In this document: piece after piece, positions 51,933-60,463 of the stretch
Layout of the letters: every line of letters begins with the position of its first letter
How positions within the stretch are numbered: position 1 is the stretch's first letter
NCBI GenBank assembly: GCA_017309275.1
Contig: JAFKLT010000032.1
Span: 1 to 64,000, forward strand
DNA from: Sphingomonadales bacterium
GTDB taxonomy: Bacteria > Pseudomonadota > Alphaproteobacteria > Sphingomonadales > Sphingomonadaceae
Length of the DNA stretch: 64,000 nucleotides
Reading direction: 5' to 3'
Position numbers and translations under genes: made by a program
Notes under the pieces: generated by a model
Databases searched by the model: none
What the model was told of the DNA's origin: nothing
The model's input: only the letters and a program-made list of their open reading frames with translations

Positions 51933-52796
51933 ATGTTTCCCGTAATCGGCATCGTCGTCTTGATCCTGCTGGTGTTCGGGGGATTCGCGCTTACGGGCGG
52001 CAATCTCGAGCCCGTCCTCCATGCCCTGCCGCATGAAATGCTCATCATCGGCGGCGCCGCGGTCGGCTCGCTGATCATCGGCAATTCGGGCGCCGACCTG
52101 AAGGCGCTGGCCGGCGGGTTGGGCAAGGTGTTCAAGGGACCCGCTTATAAGAAGCAGGACTATCTCGATTGCATCCTGCTCGTCTCGACGCTGATGAAGA
52201 TGATGCGCACCGATGGCCCCGTCGCGGTCGAGCCGCATATCGAGGATCCGAAGAGCTCGCCGCTCTTCCAGCAATATCCGAAGCTTCTGAAGGACGACAC
52301 GCTCGTCCACCTGATCTGCGACACGCTGCGCCTTGTCGTCGTGTCGTCGGGCACGCTCGATCCGCATGCGGTCGAGGATGTGATGGACAATGCGCTGAAG
52401 AACCATCGCCACCATGCGATCAAACCCGCCGACGGGCTGCAGAGCCTGGCTGATGCGCTTCCCGCGCTCGGCATCGTCGCCGCGGTGCTGGGCGTGGTGA
52501 AGACGATGGGTTCGATCGACAAGCCGCCCGAAGTTCTCGGCGGCATGATCGGTTCGGCGCTCGTCGGCACCTTCCTCGGCGTGCTTCTGGCCTATGGTCT
52601 CGTCGGTCCGTTCGCGGCGCGGGCGAAGACCATCATCGAAAGCGATGCCGCCATCTATCACACGGTAAAGCAGCTGATCGTCGCGTCGCTCCACGGCCAC
52701 CCGCAACCGCTGGTGATCGAAGCCGCGCGGTCGGGGGTCGACCATCACAACCAGCCGAGCTTTGCCGAGGTCTTTGACGGAATGCGAGGCCGCTGA
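51933..52796 (+). CDS. motA: Flagellar motor stator protein MotA
   Basis: The 287 residues have four TM segments and the MotA cytoplasmic loop with DTLRLVVVSSGTLDPHAVEDVMD and the PADGLQSLADALPALGIVAAVLGVVKTMGSI block. It forms the proton-driven stator with MotB. Its stop overlaps the motB start (TGATG). The 103-bp gap upstream has no confident promoter: TAAAG at 51866 is a possible but poor sigma-28 -35-like element. Confidence 0.95.
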   Translation: MFPVIGIVVLILLVFGGFALTGGNLEPVLHALPHEMLIIGGAAVGSLIIGNSGADLKALAGGLGKVFKGPAYKKQDYLDCILLVSTLMKMMRTDGPVAVEPHIEDPKSSPLFQQYPKLLKDDTLVHLICDTLRLVVVSSGTLDPHAVEDVMDNALKNHRHHAIKPADGLQSLADALPALGIVAAVLGVVKTMGSIDKPPEVLGGMIGSALVGTFLGVLLAYGLVGPFAARAKTIIESDAAIYHTVKQLIVASLHGHPQPLVIEAARSGVDHHNQPSFAEVFDGMRGR

Positions 52797-53653
52797 TGGC
52801 TGCACGCCCCAACCTTGTCCGCCCGATCATCATCAAGAAGATCATCGAGGAAGGCCATGGCGGTCACCACGGCGGCGCCTGGAAGGTCGCCTATGCCGAC
52901 TTCGTGACTGCGATGATGGCCTTCTTCCTTTTGATGTGGCTGCTCGGCGCGACGACCGAGAAGCAGCGCAAGGCGCTTGCCGACTATTTCGCGCCGACGA
53001 TCGTCAAGACGAAGGAAGGCAGCGCCGGGTCGAACGGGCTGTTCGGCGGCGATTCGATCGTGTCGGCCGACAATTATCCCCATCGCGCCGGCCAGACCGG
53101 CACGCGCTCGATCACCATTCCCAAGGATGCCGTCGGCGGTCCCAAGGAAGCGGCCGGCCGCGAACGCGAAAAGGAAAAGTTCGCGCAGGTCGCGAAATCG
53201 GTGAACGAGCGCATCCAGAAGAAGGGCGACCTCAAGCGGCTTGCCCGCAATCTGCGCTTCACGGTCACGACCGAGGGTATGCGCATCGACGTGATCGACG
53301 ATGCCGACTTCTCGATGTTCGTCATGGGAACCAGCCAGCTGACGCCGGAAGGCGCGCGGCTGTTCAGCGAAATCGCCAAGCCGCTGACCGAAACGCCGAA
53401 CCAGCTGATGATCCGCGGCCACACCGATGCCGCCCCCTGGTCGGCGAAGGCGGGCATGAACAACTGGCGCCTGTCGGTCGACCGTGCGGAGGTGGTGCGC
53501 AACTTCCTGGAGTATCGCGGGGTCAACGGAAACCGCTACGCGCGCATCGAAGGGGTGGCCGATCGCGAGCCCTATAACCCCACCGATCGATTCGATCCCC
53601 GCAATCGCCGCATCTCGATCACGCTCGGATGGCGGGTGGGCGACGATAAATAG
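52796..53653 (+). CDS. motB: Flagellar motor stator protein MotB
   Basis: The 285 residues have one TM helix at about 31-50 with the proton-binding Asp at about D35 (VAYADFVTAMMAFFLLMWLLG), a plug region and a C-terminal OmpA-like peptidoglycan-binding domain (LMIRGHTDAAPWSAKAGMNNWRLSVDRAEVVRNFL). It anchors the stator to the cell wall. Translation is coupled to motA. A pair of dyads follows before the sigma-54 activator gene. Confidence 0.95.
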   Translation: MAARPNLVRPIIIKKIIEEGHGGHHGGAWKVAYADFVTAMMAFFLLMWLLGATTEKQRKALADYFAPTIVKTKEGSAGSNGLFGGDSIVSADNYPHRAGQTGTRSITIPKDAVGGPKEAAGREREKEKFAQVAKSVNERIQKKGDLKRLARNLRFTVTTEGMRIDVIDDADFSMFVMGTSQLTPEGARLFSEIAKPLTETPNQLMIRGHTDAAPWSAKAGMNNWRLSVDRAEVVRNFLEYRGVNGNRYARIEGVADREPYNPTDRFDPRNRRISITLGWRVGDDK

Positions 53654-53719
53654 TGCCAATCTGGCAGTATTTGAAAACGTAAACATCGCAATAGCTTGGC
53701 TATTACTGCCAATCTGGCA
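53654..53719. promoter_or_regulatory. Two identical TGCCAATCTGGCA dyads upstream of the sigma-54 activator gene
   Basis: The 13-bp sequence TGCCA-ATC-TGGCA occurs at 53654-53666 and again at 53707-53719, 53 bp apart. Each has a 5-base inverted arm. They lie in the 179-bp gap before the activator gene, so they are candidate operators for it. The similar TGCCAACTCGGCA at 30503-30515 is less symmetric. Confidence 0.65.
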
Positions 53720-53832
53720 ATAACCCTTTGTTTTCAATGGGTTGTGCCGGATTGGATAATCTTTCGTTTACCATTTTCCTCAATCTCTGTGTCCATCGAA
53801 AGGGCGCCATGGGGGGCGCGGTGGAGACGAAA

Positions 53833-54876
53833 ATGACCGAGGTGGGGCAGAACAAGGCGGATACGTCGGCGCTGGAAGCGCTGATCATCGGGCACAGCCC
53901 GGCGGTGGTCCGCCTGCGTGAAATGATCCGGCGGATCGCCCGATCGAACGCTTCGGTCATGCTGTGCGGTCCCTCGGGATCGGGCAAGGAACTCGTCGCC
54001 CGCGCCATTCACGACGAAGGCGCCCGGTCCGGCAAGGCCTTCTCCGCAATCAATTGCGGCGCAATCCCCGGCGAACTGATCGAATCCGAACTTTTCGGGC
54101 ATGAAAAGGGCAGCTTCACCGGCGCCCATGCCCGCCGCATCGGTCATTTCGAAGCGAGCGAGGGCGGTACGCTCTTTCTCGACGAAATCGGCGACATGCG
54201 TTTCGACATGCAGGTCAAGCTGCTCCGCGTCCTGGAGGACCGGACGATCGTCCGCGTCGGCAGCAGCGAGATGAAGAGCGTCGACGTCCGCGTCATTTCG
54301 GCAACGCACCAGGACCTTGGCATCGCGATCTCCGACGGCCGCTTCCGCGAGGACCTGTTCTTCCGTCTCGGCGTCGTCGTGCTTCAGGTGCCCAGCCTGG
54401 CCGACCGCGTGGAAGACATACCGGCGCTGATCCGTCACTTTCAGCGCAAGATGCCGGCCGACGCCAAATGCCGCTATGACGACGCCGCGGTCGCGTTGCT
54501 GATGCATCACGCCTGGCCGGGCAACGTCCGCGAACTTCGCAACTTCGTCGAGCGCGCCAGTGTCCTTCACGGCGGCGAAACGCTTGGCGCGGATGATGTC
54601 GCGATACTTTTGAACCCGACCGCAGCGCTGGCGCCGCGGCCGTCCTTCGCCGGCGACGACGACCAGCCTGCAGGAATGCCCTTTGCGAAGACGCCGGCTC
54701 CGGGCCGTCCGATCGACCTCAAGCGCGAGATCGAGACGATCGAACTCGAACAGATTCACAATGCGCTCGATCTCGCCGACGGGATCATCTCGGAAGCCGC
54801 GCGTCTGCTGACGCTCAAGCGGACGACGCTGATCGAAAAGATGCGCAAATATGGAGTTCAGCAGCAGGCCGCCTAA
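53833..54876 (+). CDS. Sigma-54-dependent activator without receiver domain (FlbD/FleQ-like)
   Basis: About 347 residues: a short N-terminus, an AAA+ domain with Walker A GPSGSGKE (about 46-53), the sigma-54 contact loop GSFTGA (about 93-98, where most family members have GAFTGA), Walker B LFLDE (114-118) and arginine finger region GRFREDLFFRL. A Fis-type HTH follows at the C-terminus (IISEAARLLTLKRTTLIEKMRKYG). ATG 53833 is preceded by GGAG. The absence of a receiver domain implies control by other means. It lies between motAB and fliDS and probably drives the flagellar sigma-54 promoters. Confidence 0.9.
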   Translation: MTEVGQNKADTSALEALIIGHSPAVVRLREMIRRIARSNASVMLCGPSGSGKELVARAIHDEGARSGKAFSAINCGAIPGELIESELFGHEKGSFTGAHARRIGHFEASEGGTLFLDEIGDMRFDMQVKLLRVLEDRTIVRVGSSEMKSVDVRVISATHQDLGIAISDGRFREDLFFRLGVVVLQVPSLADRVEDIPALIRHFQRKMPADAKCRYDDAAVALLMHHAWPGNVRELRNFVERASVLHGGETLGADDVAILLNPTAALAPRPSFAGDDDQPAGMPFAKTPAPGRPIDLKREIETIELEQIHNALDLADGIISEAARLLTLKRTTLIEKMRKYGVQQQAA

Positions 54877-54906
54877 AACTACCCCACCAGTTTCGGCGCC
54901 GCTGAA

Positions 54907-54981
54907 TTCGGCACCGGTCGCATATTCCCTCTGTCGCCTGTCCCCACCTTTGGCGACGGCGGGGAAGCGGCCGGTGCCGAA
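54907..54981. terminator. Large inverted repeat between convergent genes
   Basis: TTCGGCACCGG (54907-54917) and CCGGTGCCGAA (54971-54981) form 11-bp arms about 53 nt apart. Inside lies a GTCGCC/GGCGAC stem (54933-54957). It lies between the activator and fliS and could terminate transcription from both sides, helped by CCCTTTTGGGG just after. Confidence 0.6.
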
Positions 54982-55002
54982 CCCTTTTGGGGAAGATGAA
55001 GT

Positions 55003-55407
55003 TTACTGGCGGAGTTGACGCCAGGCCGAGCTGACGGTGACGATGCCGCCCAGCAGCTCGTCGAGTTCCTCGGCGTCGTTGGCGGCCACGGCATCGTCGA
55101 GCTTGCGGCGCATGCTGCGATAGACGCGGGCGAGAGCCTCGGCGACGTCGCCGCCATTGTCATGGTCCAGCCCGACGTCCAGCCCGATGAGGATCGACCG
55201 CGCGCGATGCGCAGGCTCGGTCGCCGACACGCGCTGCCCCTGACGCACCATCGACGCCAGCACGCCGATCGCCGTCTCCAGCTCGTCATACAGCATGGTG
55301 ACCAGCTCGATCGGATCGGATGCGATCGCGCGGCTTTCGTTCTGCAAACGACGGTAAAGTCCGGCGGCGCGGACGGTCGAGGCGGTTGCGGGCACGGTCG
55401 TTACCAT
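55003..55407 (-). CDS. fliS: Flagellar export chaperone FliS
   Basis: The 134 residues are helical with the FliS pattern: GLYRRLQNESRAIASDPIELVTMLYDELETAIGVLASM. FliS prevents early assembly of flagellin and delivers it for export. Its start codon overlaps the fliD stop (TGATG). Here the flagellin gene itself is not in the window. Confidence 0.9.
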   Translation of the reverse strand: MVTTVPATASTVRAAGLYRRLQNESRAIASDPIELVTMLYDELETAIGVLASMVRQGQRVSATEPAHRARSILIGLDVGLDHDNGGDVAEALARVYRSMRRKLDDAVAANDAEELDELLGGIVTVSSAWRQLRQ

Positions 55408-56777
55408 CAGTTGTTATTCGAATTGGTCCACAGCTTGATCTGCTGTTCGAGATAGGCCTGCGTCGCCTTGAAGGCGTTCAGTTTGACGTCGAGCGCGGCA
55501 TATTGCTTCTCGAGCCGCGCCTTGTAGGCGGCCTCGCGCTCTTCGACCTTGGTGAGCTGTTCGGACAGCGACTTGCTCTTGTCCGCCAGCGATTTCTCGA
55601 CCCGCCCGATCGACCCGTCGGTCGCGACGGCCTTGTCGCGGATCGCGTCGAGTACGCCGGCGATACCCGGATCGGTGGTGCTGTTGTGGGTGCCGTCGCG
55701 CAGCGGATTGAACAGCGCCTCGACCGCACCGGCATCGGTGGCGAGCATCGCGTCGAGCTTGGTCTTGTCGAGCGTCAGCGTTCCGTCTTTCGCCGTCGAG
55801 ATGCCGATGTCCGAAAGCTTGTTGATGCTGCCATGGCTGGTCAGCACCTTGTTGACCATGCTTTGCAGCTCGCGCTCGAGTTCGCGCAGGCTGGTCGTGT
55901 CGCCCGACAGCTTCGATGCCGCCTGCAGGCTCTTCTTGAGCTGGTTGTAGACATCGACGAAATCGCCGACGGTCTGCTTGATCAGGTCGAGCGGGCGGTT
56001 CGCGCCGATGTCGACCGGCTGGCCAGGGGCTGCCTTCTTGAGCGTCAGAGAAACACCCGGAATGACGTCGTCGATCGTGTTCGACGCGCGGCTGAAGGCG
56101 ATGCCGTCGACCGTGAATTCGGCATTGGCGGCGGACTGGCCGACCGACAGGCCGCCATTGGTGGCGAAGGCGCTGAGCCCCGGATCCGCTCCGGAGTCGG
56201 CGGTCAGCGTGAAGGCATTGTCCGCGCCCGTCGCACCCTTCAGGATCAGGCGACTGCCGCCCTGGTCCGAAATGATCGACGCGGTGACCCCGGCGCCGCT
56301 CGCGTTGATCGCGGTGGCAAGGCCTTCGAGGCTGTTGTTGGTGCTGCCGACCGTGATCGTCTTGGCGACGCCGTTTACGGTCAGCGTCATCGTTCCGGTG
56401 CCGATCGCGGCGGTCTTGTCGGCGATGATGCCCGAATAGCTGCTCTGCGCGCGCGCCAGGCTGTTCACGACGAGCGTCGCGGCAAATTTGTCGGCCTGCA
56501 GGCCGGCGCGAGCGGTCGCGGAAAGAACGCTTTCGTCGGACACGGTGGGCTTGCTGCGCAGGGAGCCATCGGAAATCATCTGCTCGAGCGAATCGGCGAA
56601 GCCGACGAGGTCCGATCGGGCTTGCGATACCGCGCTGATCCGCGCCTGATTCGCGGTGACCATGCCGTTGAGACGCGTGACCTTGGGCTCGCGCGAGGCG
56701 CTCGACAGGTCGGTGACCAACTGTTTGATGTCGATACCCGAACCGGCGCCGAGAGAGCTGGCGATTGACGTGACCAT
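55407..56777 (-). CDS. fliD: Flagellar filament cap protein FliD
   Basis: The 456 residues begin MVTSIASSLGAGSGIDIKQLVTDLSSASREPKVTRLNGMVTANQARISAVSQARSDL and end in EEREAAYKARLEKQYAALDVKLNAFKATQAYLEQQIKLWTNSNNN, the FliD (HAP2) pattern. It caps the filament tip. It follows a sigma-28-like promoter (56800-56825). The length is within the family range. Confidence 0.95.
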   Translation of the reverse strand: MVTSIASSLGAGSGIDIKQLVTDLSSASREPKVTRLNGMVTANQARISAVSQARSDLVGFADSLEQMISDGSLRSKPTVSDESVLSATARAGLQADKFAATLVVNSLARAQSSYSGIIADKTAAIGTGTMTLTVNGVAKTITVGSTNNSLEGLATAINASGAGVTASIISDQGGSRLILKGATGADNAFTLTADSGADPGLSAFATNGGLSVGQSAANAEFTVDGIAFSRASNTIDDVIPGVSLTLKKAAPGQPVDIGANRPLDLIKQTVGDFVDVYNQLKKSLQAASKLSGDTTSLRELERELQSMVNKVLTSHGSINKLSDIGISTAKDGTLTLDKTKLDAMLATDAGAVEALFNPLRDGTHNSTTDPGIAGVLDAIRDKAVATDGSIGRVEKSLADKSKSLSEQLTKVEEREAAYKARLEKQYAALDVKLNAFKATQAYLEQQIKLWTNSNNN

Positions 56778-56799
56778 GGCAAAATATCCTTCGGACCTT

Positions 56800-56825
56800 T
56801 TAACGGACCGTTTTTCGGGTCTTTA
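56800..56825 (-). promoter_or_regulatory. Sigma-28 (FliA)-like promoter for fliDS
   Basis: On the minus strand, TAAAGACC-N10-TCCGTTAA resembles the FliA consensus TAAAGTTT-N11-GCCGATAA (TAAA box exact, -10 element 6 of 8). It lies 23 bp before the fliD start, after flhB's stop. The 1-nt shorter spacer lowers certainty. Confidence 0.6.
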
Positions 56826-56837
56826 AGCGCCGAAGGC

Positions 56838-57977
56838 TCAATTTTGTCGGCGGCCGTCGGGGTCGAAGCGATGCGTTGGCGGGACCTCGACCGACGGCTG
56901 GCTGGCGCCGTCGGCGACCATGCGTTCGAGCTGGAAGACGAAGGCAAGGACCGTCGCGACCGCGACGAACAATTCCTCCGGAATGACGCGGCCTGCGCGG
57001 GCGGTAAAATAGATCGCGCGGGCAAGCTGCGGATATTCGAGGATCGGGACGTCGGCGCCGCGCGCCAGCTCACGGATAGACAGCGCGACGTCGCCGCGGC
57101 CGCGCGCGACGACGACCGGTGCGGCATCCATGCCGGGGCGATAGCGCAGCGCGACCGAGAAATGCGTCGGGTTGGTGAGGACGACGGTCGCCTCCGACAC
57201 CGCCTTGCGCGCCGATCCGCTCAGGATTTCATGCTGGCGCTGGCGCTGTGCCTGCTTGAGTTCGGGCGCGCCATCGGACTCGCGCGCCTCTTCCTTCACT
57301 TCCTGCTTGCTCATCATCAGGCGGCGGTTGCGCTGATACCATTGTGCGGGAACGTCGATCAGCGCGATCACGACCAGTCCGCCCGCCATCGCGAGCATCG
57401 AATGGCCGATCGCCTTTCCGGCCAAGCCGATCGCGCCCTGCAGGTCGGCCTGCGCCAGGGTCATGATTCGCGGCATTGCATCGGAAACGAGGAAATAGCC
57501 GATCGTGCCGAGCAGCAGCACCTTGGCGAGCGACTTGATCAGTTCGATCACGCCCTGCGGACCGAAGATGCGCTTGAGCCCGCTCAGCGGGTTCATGCGA
57601 TTGCCCTTGAAATGCAGGGCCTTGCCGCGCCAGCCGAGCGAACCGAGCATCGCGGGGGCAGCGATGCTGGCGGCGAGTGCGAGGCCGAAAAGCGCGGCGA
57701 GCGGCAGGAGAATCTCGACCCCGTTCCGCATCACCGCCTCGCCCGGCGCGAAATGCGCGACATCGTCGGCGTCGAGCGTGAGTCCGCGCTTCAGCAATTC
57801 GCCTGCCGACTGGACGAGCCAGCCACCGGCGGCGATCAGCCAGCCCGCGCCGGCGAGCATCATGAGCGCGGTCGCCAGCTCGCGCGATACCAGCACATCG
57901 CCTTCGCGCGCCGAATCGGTCAGCTTCTTGGCGGTTGGCTGTTCGGTCTTCTGGTCGCGTTCGGTCGTCCCCGCCAT
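56838..57977 (-). CDS. flhB: Flagellar export switch protein FlhB
   Basis: The 379 residues have four N-terminal TM helices and a cytoplasmic domain with the self-cleaving NPTH motif (residues 269-272, in VVLTNPTHFSVALRYR). It switches export from hook to filament substrates. The gene follows fliR by 3 bp and is the last gene before the fliDS promoter. The N-terminus TTERDQKTEQPTAKKL is typical. Confidence 0.97.
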   Translation of the reverse strand: MAGTTERDQKTEQPTAKKLTDSAREGDVLVSRELATALMMLAGAGWLIAAGGWLVQSAGELLKRGLTLDADDVAHFAPGEAVMRNGVEILLPLAALFGLALAASIAAPAMLGSLGWRGKALHFKGNRMNPLSGLKRIFGPQGVIELIKSLAKVLLLGTIGYFLVSDAMPRIMTLAQADLQGAIGLAGKAIGHSMLAMAGGLVVIALIDVPAQWYQRNRRLMMSKQEVKEEARESDGAPELKQAQRQRQHEILSGSARKAVSEATVVLTNPTHFSVALRYRPGMDAAPVVVARGRGDVALSIRELARGADVPILEYPQLARAIYFTARAGRVIPEELFVAVATVLAFVFQLERMVADGASQPSVEVPPTHRFDPDGRRQN

Positions 57978-57980
57978 GGC

Positions 57981-58763
57981 TTAGCGTCCGGCGGCGATGG
58001 TGCGCGACATGTCGAGCGCGTCGGAAAGGAAATGGGCGATCGCCTCGGCCATCGCCGGGGTCGCCATCCCGAGCAGGATGACACCGGCGAGCAGCGTGGC
58101 GGGTAGGCCGACCGCGAACAGGTTCATCGCAGGCGCCGAGCGGCCGATCACACCCATGATCATCTGGACGAGAATCAGGACGAAGCCGACGGGCAGCGCG
58201 ATCGTCAGACCGGCGGCGAACATCAGGCTGGCAAAGCGCAATATGCCTTCGATCGCCGCAAAGGAAGGGAAGGCGTTGCCGGGCGGCAGCGCGCTGTAAC
58301 TGTCGACGATGATGCCGATCAGCAGCAGATGGCCGTTGGCAGCCAGGAAAAGCGCGGTCGCCAGCATCGACAGGAACTGGCCGACGACGGTGCTCGACGC
58401 GCCGCTGAGCGGGTCGACCATCGATGCGAAGCCCAGGCCCATCGCGTTGCTGATCGCCTCGCCCGCGAGAAGCGCGGCGGCAAGGCCCATCTGCAGTACG
58501 AAGCCGATGGCGAGACCGATCACGACCTCGCCGATGATCAGGAGCAGACCCGGGATGGAGACGATCCCATCGGCCGGCAGCGTCATGCCCGAAGCCGCGA
58601 CCGCGGGGACGCCGACGGCGAGCGCGATCACCAGCCGGAGCTGGACGGGCACGCTCGCGGCGCCGAACACCGGCGCGGCCAGAAAGGCGGCGCCGGGGCG
58701 GATCATCCCCAGCATCCAAAGCTGGAGCATCGCCTCGACGTTCGGGATGTCGGCGGGGTTCAT
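57981..58763 (-). CDS. fliR: Flagellar export protein FliR
   Basis: The 260 residues have about five to six TM helices, with FGAASVPVQLRLVIALAVGVPAVAA, LQMGLAAALLAGEAISNAMGLGFASMVDPLSG and LFLAANGHLLLIGIIVDSYSALPPG, the FliR pattern. It is part of the FliPQR export gate. ATG 58763 is used since the frame runs on into fliQ; an AGGA precedes it. Nothing unusual. Confidence 0.95.
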   Translation of the reverse strand: MNPADIPNVEAMLQLWMLGMIRPGAAFLAAPVFGAASVPVQLRLVIALAVGVPAVAASGMTLPADGIVSIPGLLLIIGEVVIGLAIGFVLQMGLAAALLAGEAISNAMGLGFASMVDPLSGASSTVVGQFLSMLATALFLAANGHLLLIGIIVDSYSALPPGNAFPSFAAIEGILRFASLMFAAGLTIALPVGFVLILVQMIMGVIGRSAPAMNLFAVGLPATLLAGVILLGMATPAMAEAIAHFLSDALDMSRTIAAGR

Positions 58764-58788
58764 GTGCGTCCTGGCGACCCTGGCAGCG

Positions 58789-59058
58789 CTAGCGGACCAG
58801 GTTCGGGATCTGCGCGAAAATGTCCTGCGTGAAGTCGGTGAGCAGCACCAGAATGCTGCTGCCGAAGATCGCAAGGCAGATGGCAGTGACGATCAGCTTG
58901 GGCACGAAGCTGAGCGTCTGTTCGTTGATCGACGTCGCCGCCTGCACCATGCCGAGCAGCACGCCGACGACCAGGATCGGGATTAGGATGGGCGCGGAGG
59001 CGAGGGCGAGAATCCACAGCGACTGCTGCGCGACCCCGACGAAATAATCGGCTTCCAT
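58789..59058 (-). CDS. fliQ: Flagellar export protein FliQ
   Basis: The 89 residues with two TM helices read MEADYFVGVAQQSLWILALASAPILIPILVVGVLLGMVQAATSINEQTLSFVPKLIV. The conserved QAATSINEQTLSFVPK block marks FliQ, part of the FliPQR gate. It lies between fliP and fliR with short spacers. Confidence 0.95.
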   Translation of the reverse strand: MEADYFVGVAQQSLWILALASAPILIPILVVGVLLGMVQAATSINEQTLSFVPKLIVTAICLAIFGSSILVLLTDFTQDIFAQIPNLVR

Positions 59059-59062
59059 GACC

Positions 59063-59863
59063 CTATGTCCCGAAGGAGGAGGCGAGCGATCCCATCGTCA
59101 GCGCCCAGCCGTCGACAAGGACGAAGAGCAGCAGCTTGAAGGGCATCGATATGACGGTCGGCGACAGCATCATCATACCGAGCGACATCAGCGACGATGC
59201 GACGATCAGGTCGATGATCAGAAAGGGGAGAAAGATCAGAAAGCCGATCTGGAACGCCGTCTTGAGCTCGCTGGTGACGAAAGCCGGCAGCAGGATCGAG
59301 AAAGGCACGTCCTTCGGGCTGGCATAGGTCGGTGCCTTCGCGATCTTTGCGAACATCATCAGATCCGACTTGCGCGTCTGCGTCATCATGAAGCCGTGCA
59401 GCGCGTCGCCCGAACGAGCGACCGCGGTACCGATGTCGATCTGTTCCTGACCATAGGGCTCGATCGCGACGCGATTGACCTCGGTGATCACGGGCTGCAT
59501 CACGAACAACGACAGAAAGAGGCTGAGGCCGACGAGCACCTGGTTCGGCGGCGTCTGCTGGAGCCCAAGCGCGTGGCGCAGGATCGACAGCACGATGATG
59601 ATGCGGGTAAAGCTGGTCATCATGAGGAGCAGCGACGGCAATACCGTCAACAGGCTCATCAGGACGAGGATCTGCAACGACAGCGACAGCGGGCGGCCGT
59701 TGCCGCCGATCTCGTTGACCGCGCGCGTCAGTCCGCTCGCTTCCGCTTCCTGCGCGAGCGCGGGCGTGGCGGCGGCAAGCAGCACAAGGCCGCCCGCAAG
59801 GGCGGCGCGGCGCAGCCAGCGCGAGCGCGGCGTCAGACCAGCGGCCGGCGTCCTAGCCAGCAT
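59063..59863 (-). CDS. fliP: Flagellar export protein FliP
   Basis: The 266 residues have a signal peptide (about 15-37, LVLLAAATPALA), then TM helices with LMSLLTVLPSLLLMMTSFTRIIIVLSILRHALGLQQTPPNQVLVGLSLFLS and PAFVTSELKTAFQIGFLIFLPFLIIDLIVASSLMSLGMMMLSPTVISMPFKLLLFVLVDGW, clear FliP. ATG 59863 overlaps fliO by 11 nt; an earlier open frame is not used. Confidence 0.97.
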   Translation of the reverse strand: MLARTPAAGLTPRSRWLRRAALAGGLVLLAAATPALAQEAEASGLTRAVNEIGGNGRPLSLSLQILVLMSLLTVLPSLLLMMTSFTRIIIVLSILRHALGLQQTPPNQVLVGLSLFLSLFVMQPVITEVNRVAIEPYGQEQIDIGTAVARSGDALHGFMMTQTRKSDLMMFAKIAKAPTYASPKDVPFSILLPAFVTSELKTAFQIGFLIFLPFLIIDLIVASSLMSLGMMMLSPTVISMPFKLLLFVLVDGWALTMGSLASSFGT

Positions 59864-60134
59864 GGAAGTCGCCCTGGCTGTTGTCGGCAAGGCGCGTAAC
59901 GTTACCCCGCGAGACCGACAGCAGAATCTGTTGCCCCGCAAATTCGACGACCGCCAGCTTCGTGCCGGGGCCGAGCGGGAGAACGCCGACCATTTCGACG
60001 GGACGCGCCTGCCTGGCGCCGCCACCGGCGATCGGCACGCCCATCTGGACGCGCTTCCACAGCCACAGGCTGCCCCATGCCATGCCACCGACGAGCGGCA
60101 GCAGGATCAGCAGGCGAAGAATATATTCGAGCAT
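59853..60134 (-). CDS. fliO: Flagellar biosynthesis protein FliO
   Basis: The 93-residue protein has one N-terminal TM helix (LRLLILLPLVGGMAWGSLWLW) and a short cytoplasmic domain with VEMVGVLPLGPGTKLAVVEFAGQQILLSVSRGNVTRL, the FliO pattern. It assists FliP stability. Its stop lies inside fliP, and its start overlaps the fliN stop. Confidence 0.88.
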   Translation of the reverse strand: MLEYILRLLILLPLVGGMAWGSLWLWKRVQMGVPIAGGGARQARPVEMVGVLPLGPGTKLAVVEFAGQQILLSVSRGNVTRLADNSQGDFHAG

Positions 60135-60463
60135 CAGGCCCTCCGGTCGAAACCGGCGATGCCGCGCTCGGGCGCGACCACTTCGGCGACCTGGATGCCA
60201 TAGCGGCCGTCGACGCTGACGATCTCGCCCTTCGCGATCAAGGTGCCGTTGGCATAGATGTCGAGAAGCTCGTTCGCGGCGCGATCGAGTTCGACGACAC
60301 TGCCTTCGGACATCGACAGCAGTTCGGCGAGGGTCATCGAGGTCGATCCGACCTCGACAGACACGCGCAGCGACACGCCGGCGAGCAGGTCGAAATTGGG
60401 GGCGCCGGCGATGCTCTTGTCGCGGCGGTCGGCCCGGGCGGGTGCTTCGGCCATGTCAGTCAT
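60134..60463 (-). CDS. fliN: Flagellar motor switch protein FliN
   Basis: The 109 residues include the SpoA domain with VSLRVSVEVGSTSMTLAELLSMSEGSVVELDRAANELLDIYANGTLIAKGEIVSVDGRYGIQVAEVV, typical of FliN. It is part of the C-ring switch with FliM. It overlaps fliM by 8 nt. Confidence 0.95.
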   Translation of the reverse strand: MTDMAEAPARADRRDKSIAGAPNFDLLAGVSLRVSVEVGSTSMTLAELLSMSEGSVVELDRAANELLDIYANGTLIAKGEIVSVDGRYGIQVAEVVAPERGIAGFDRRA

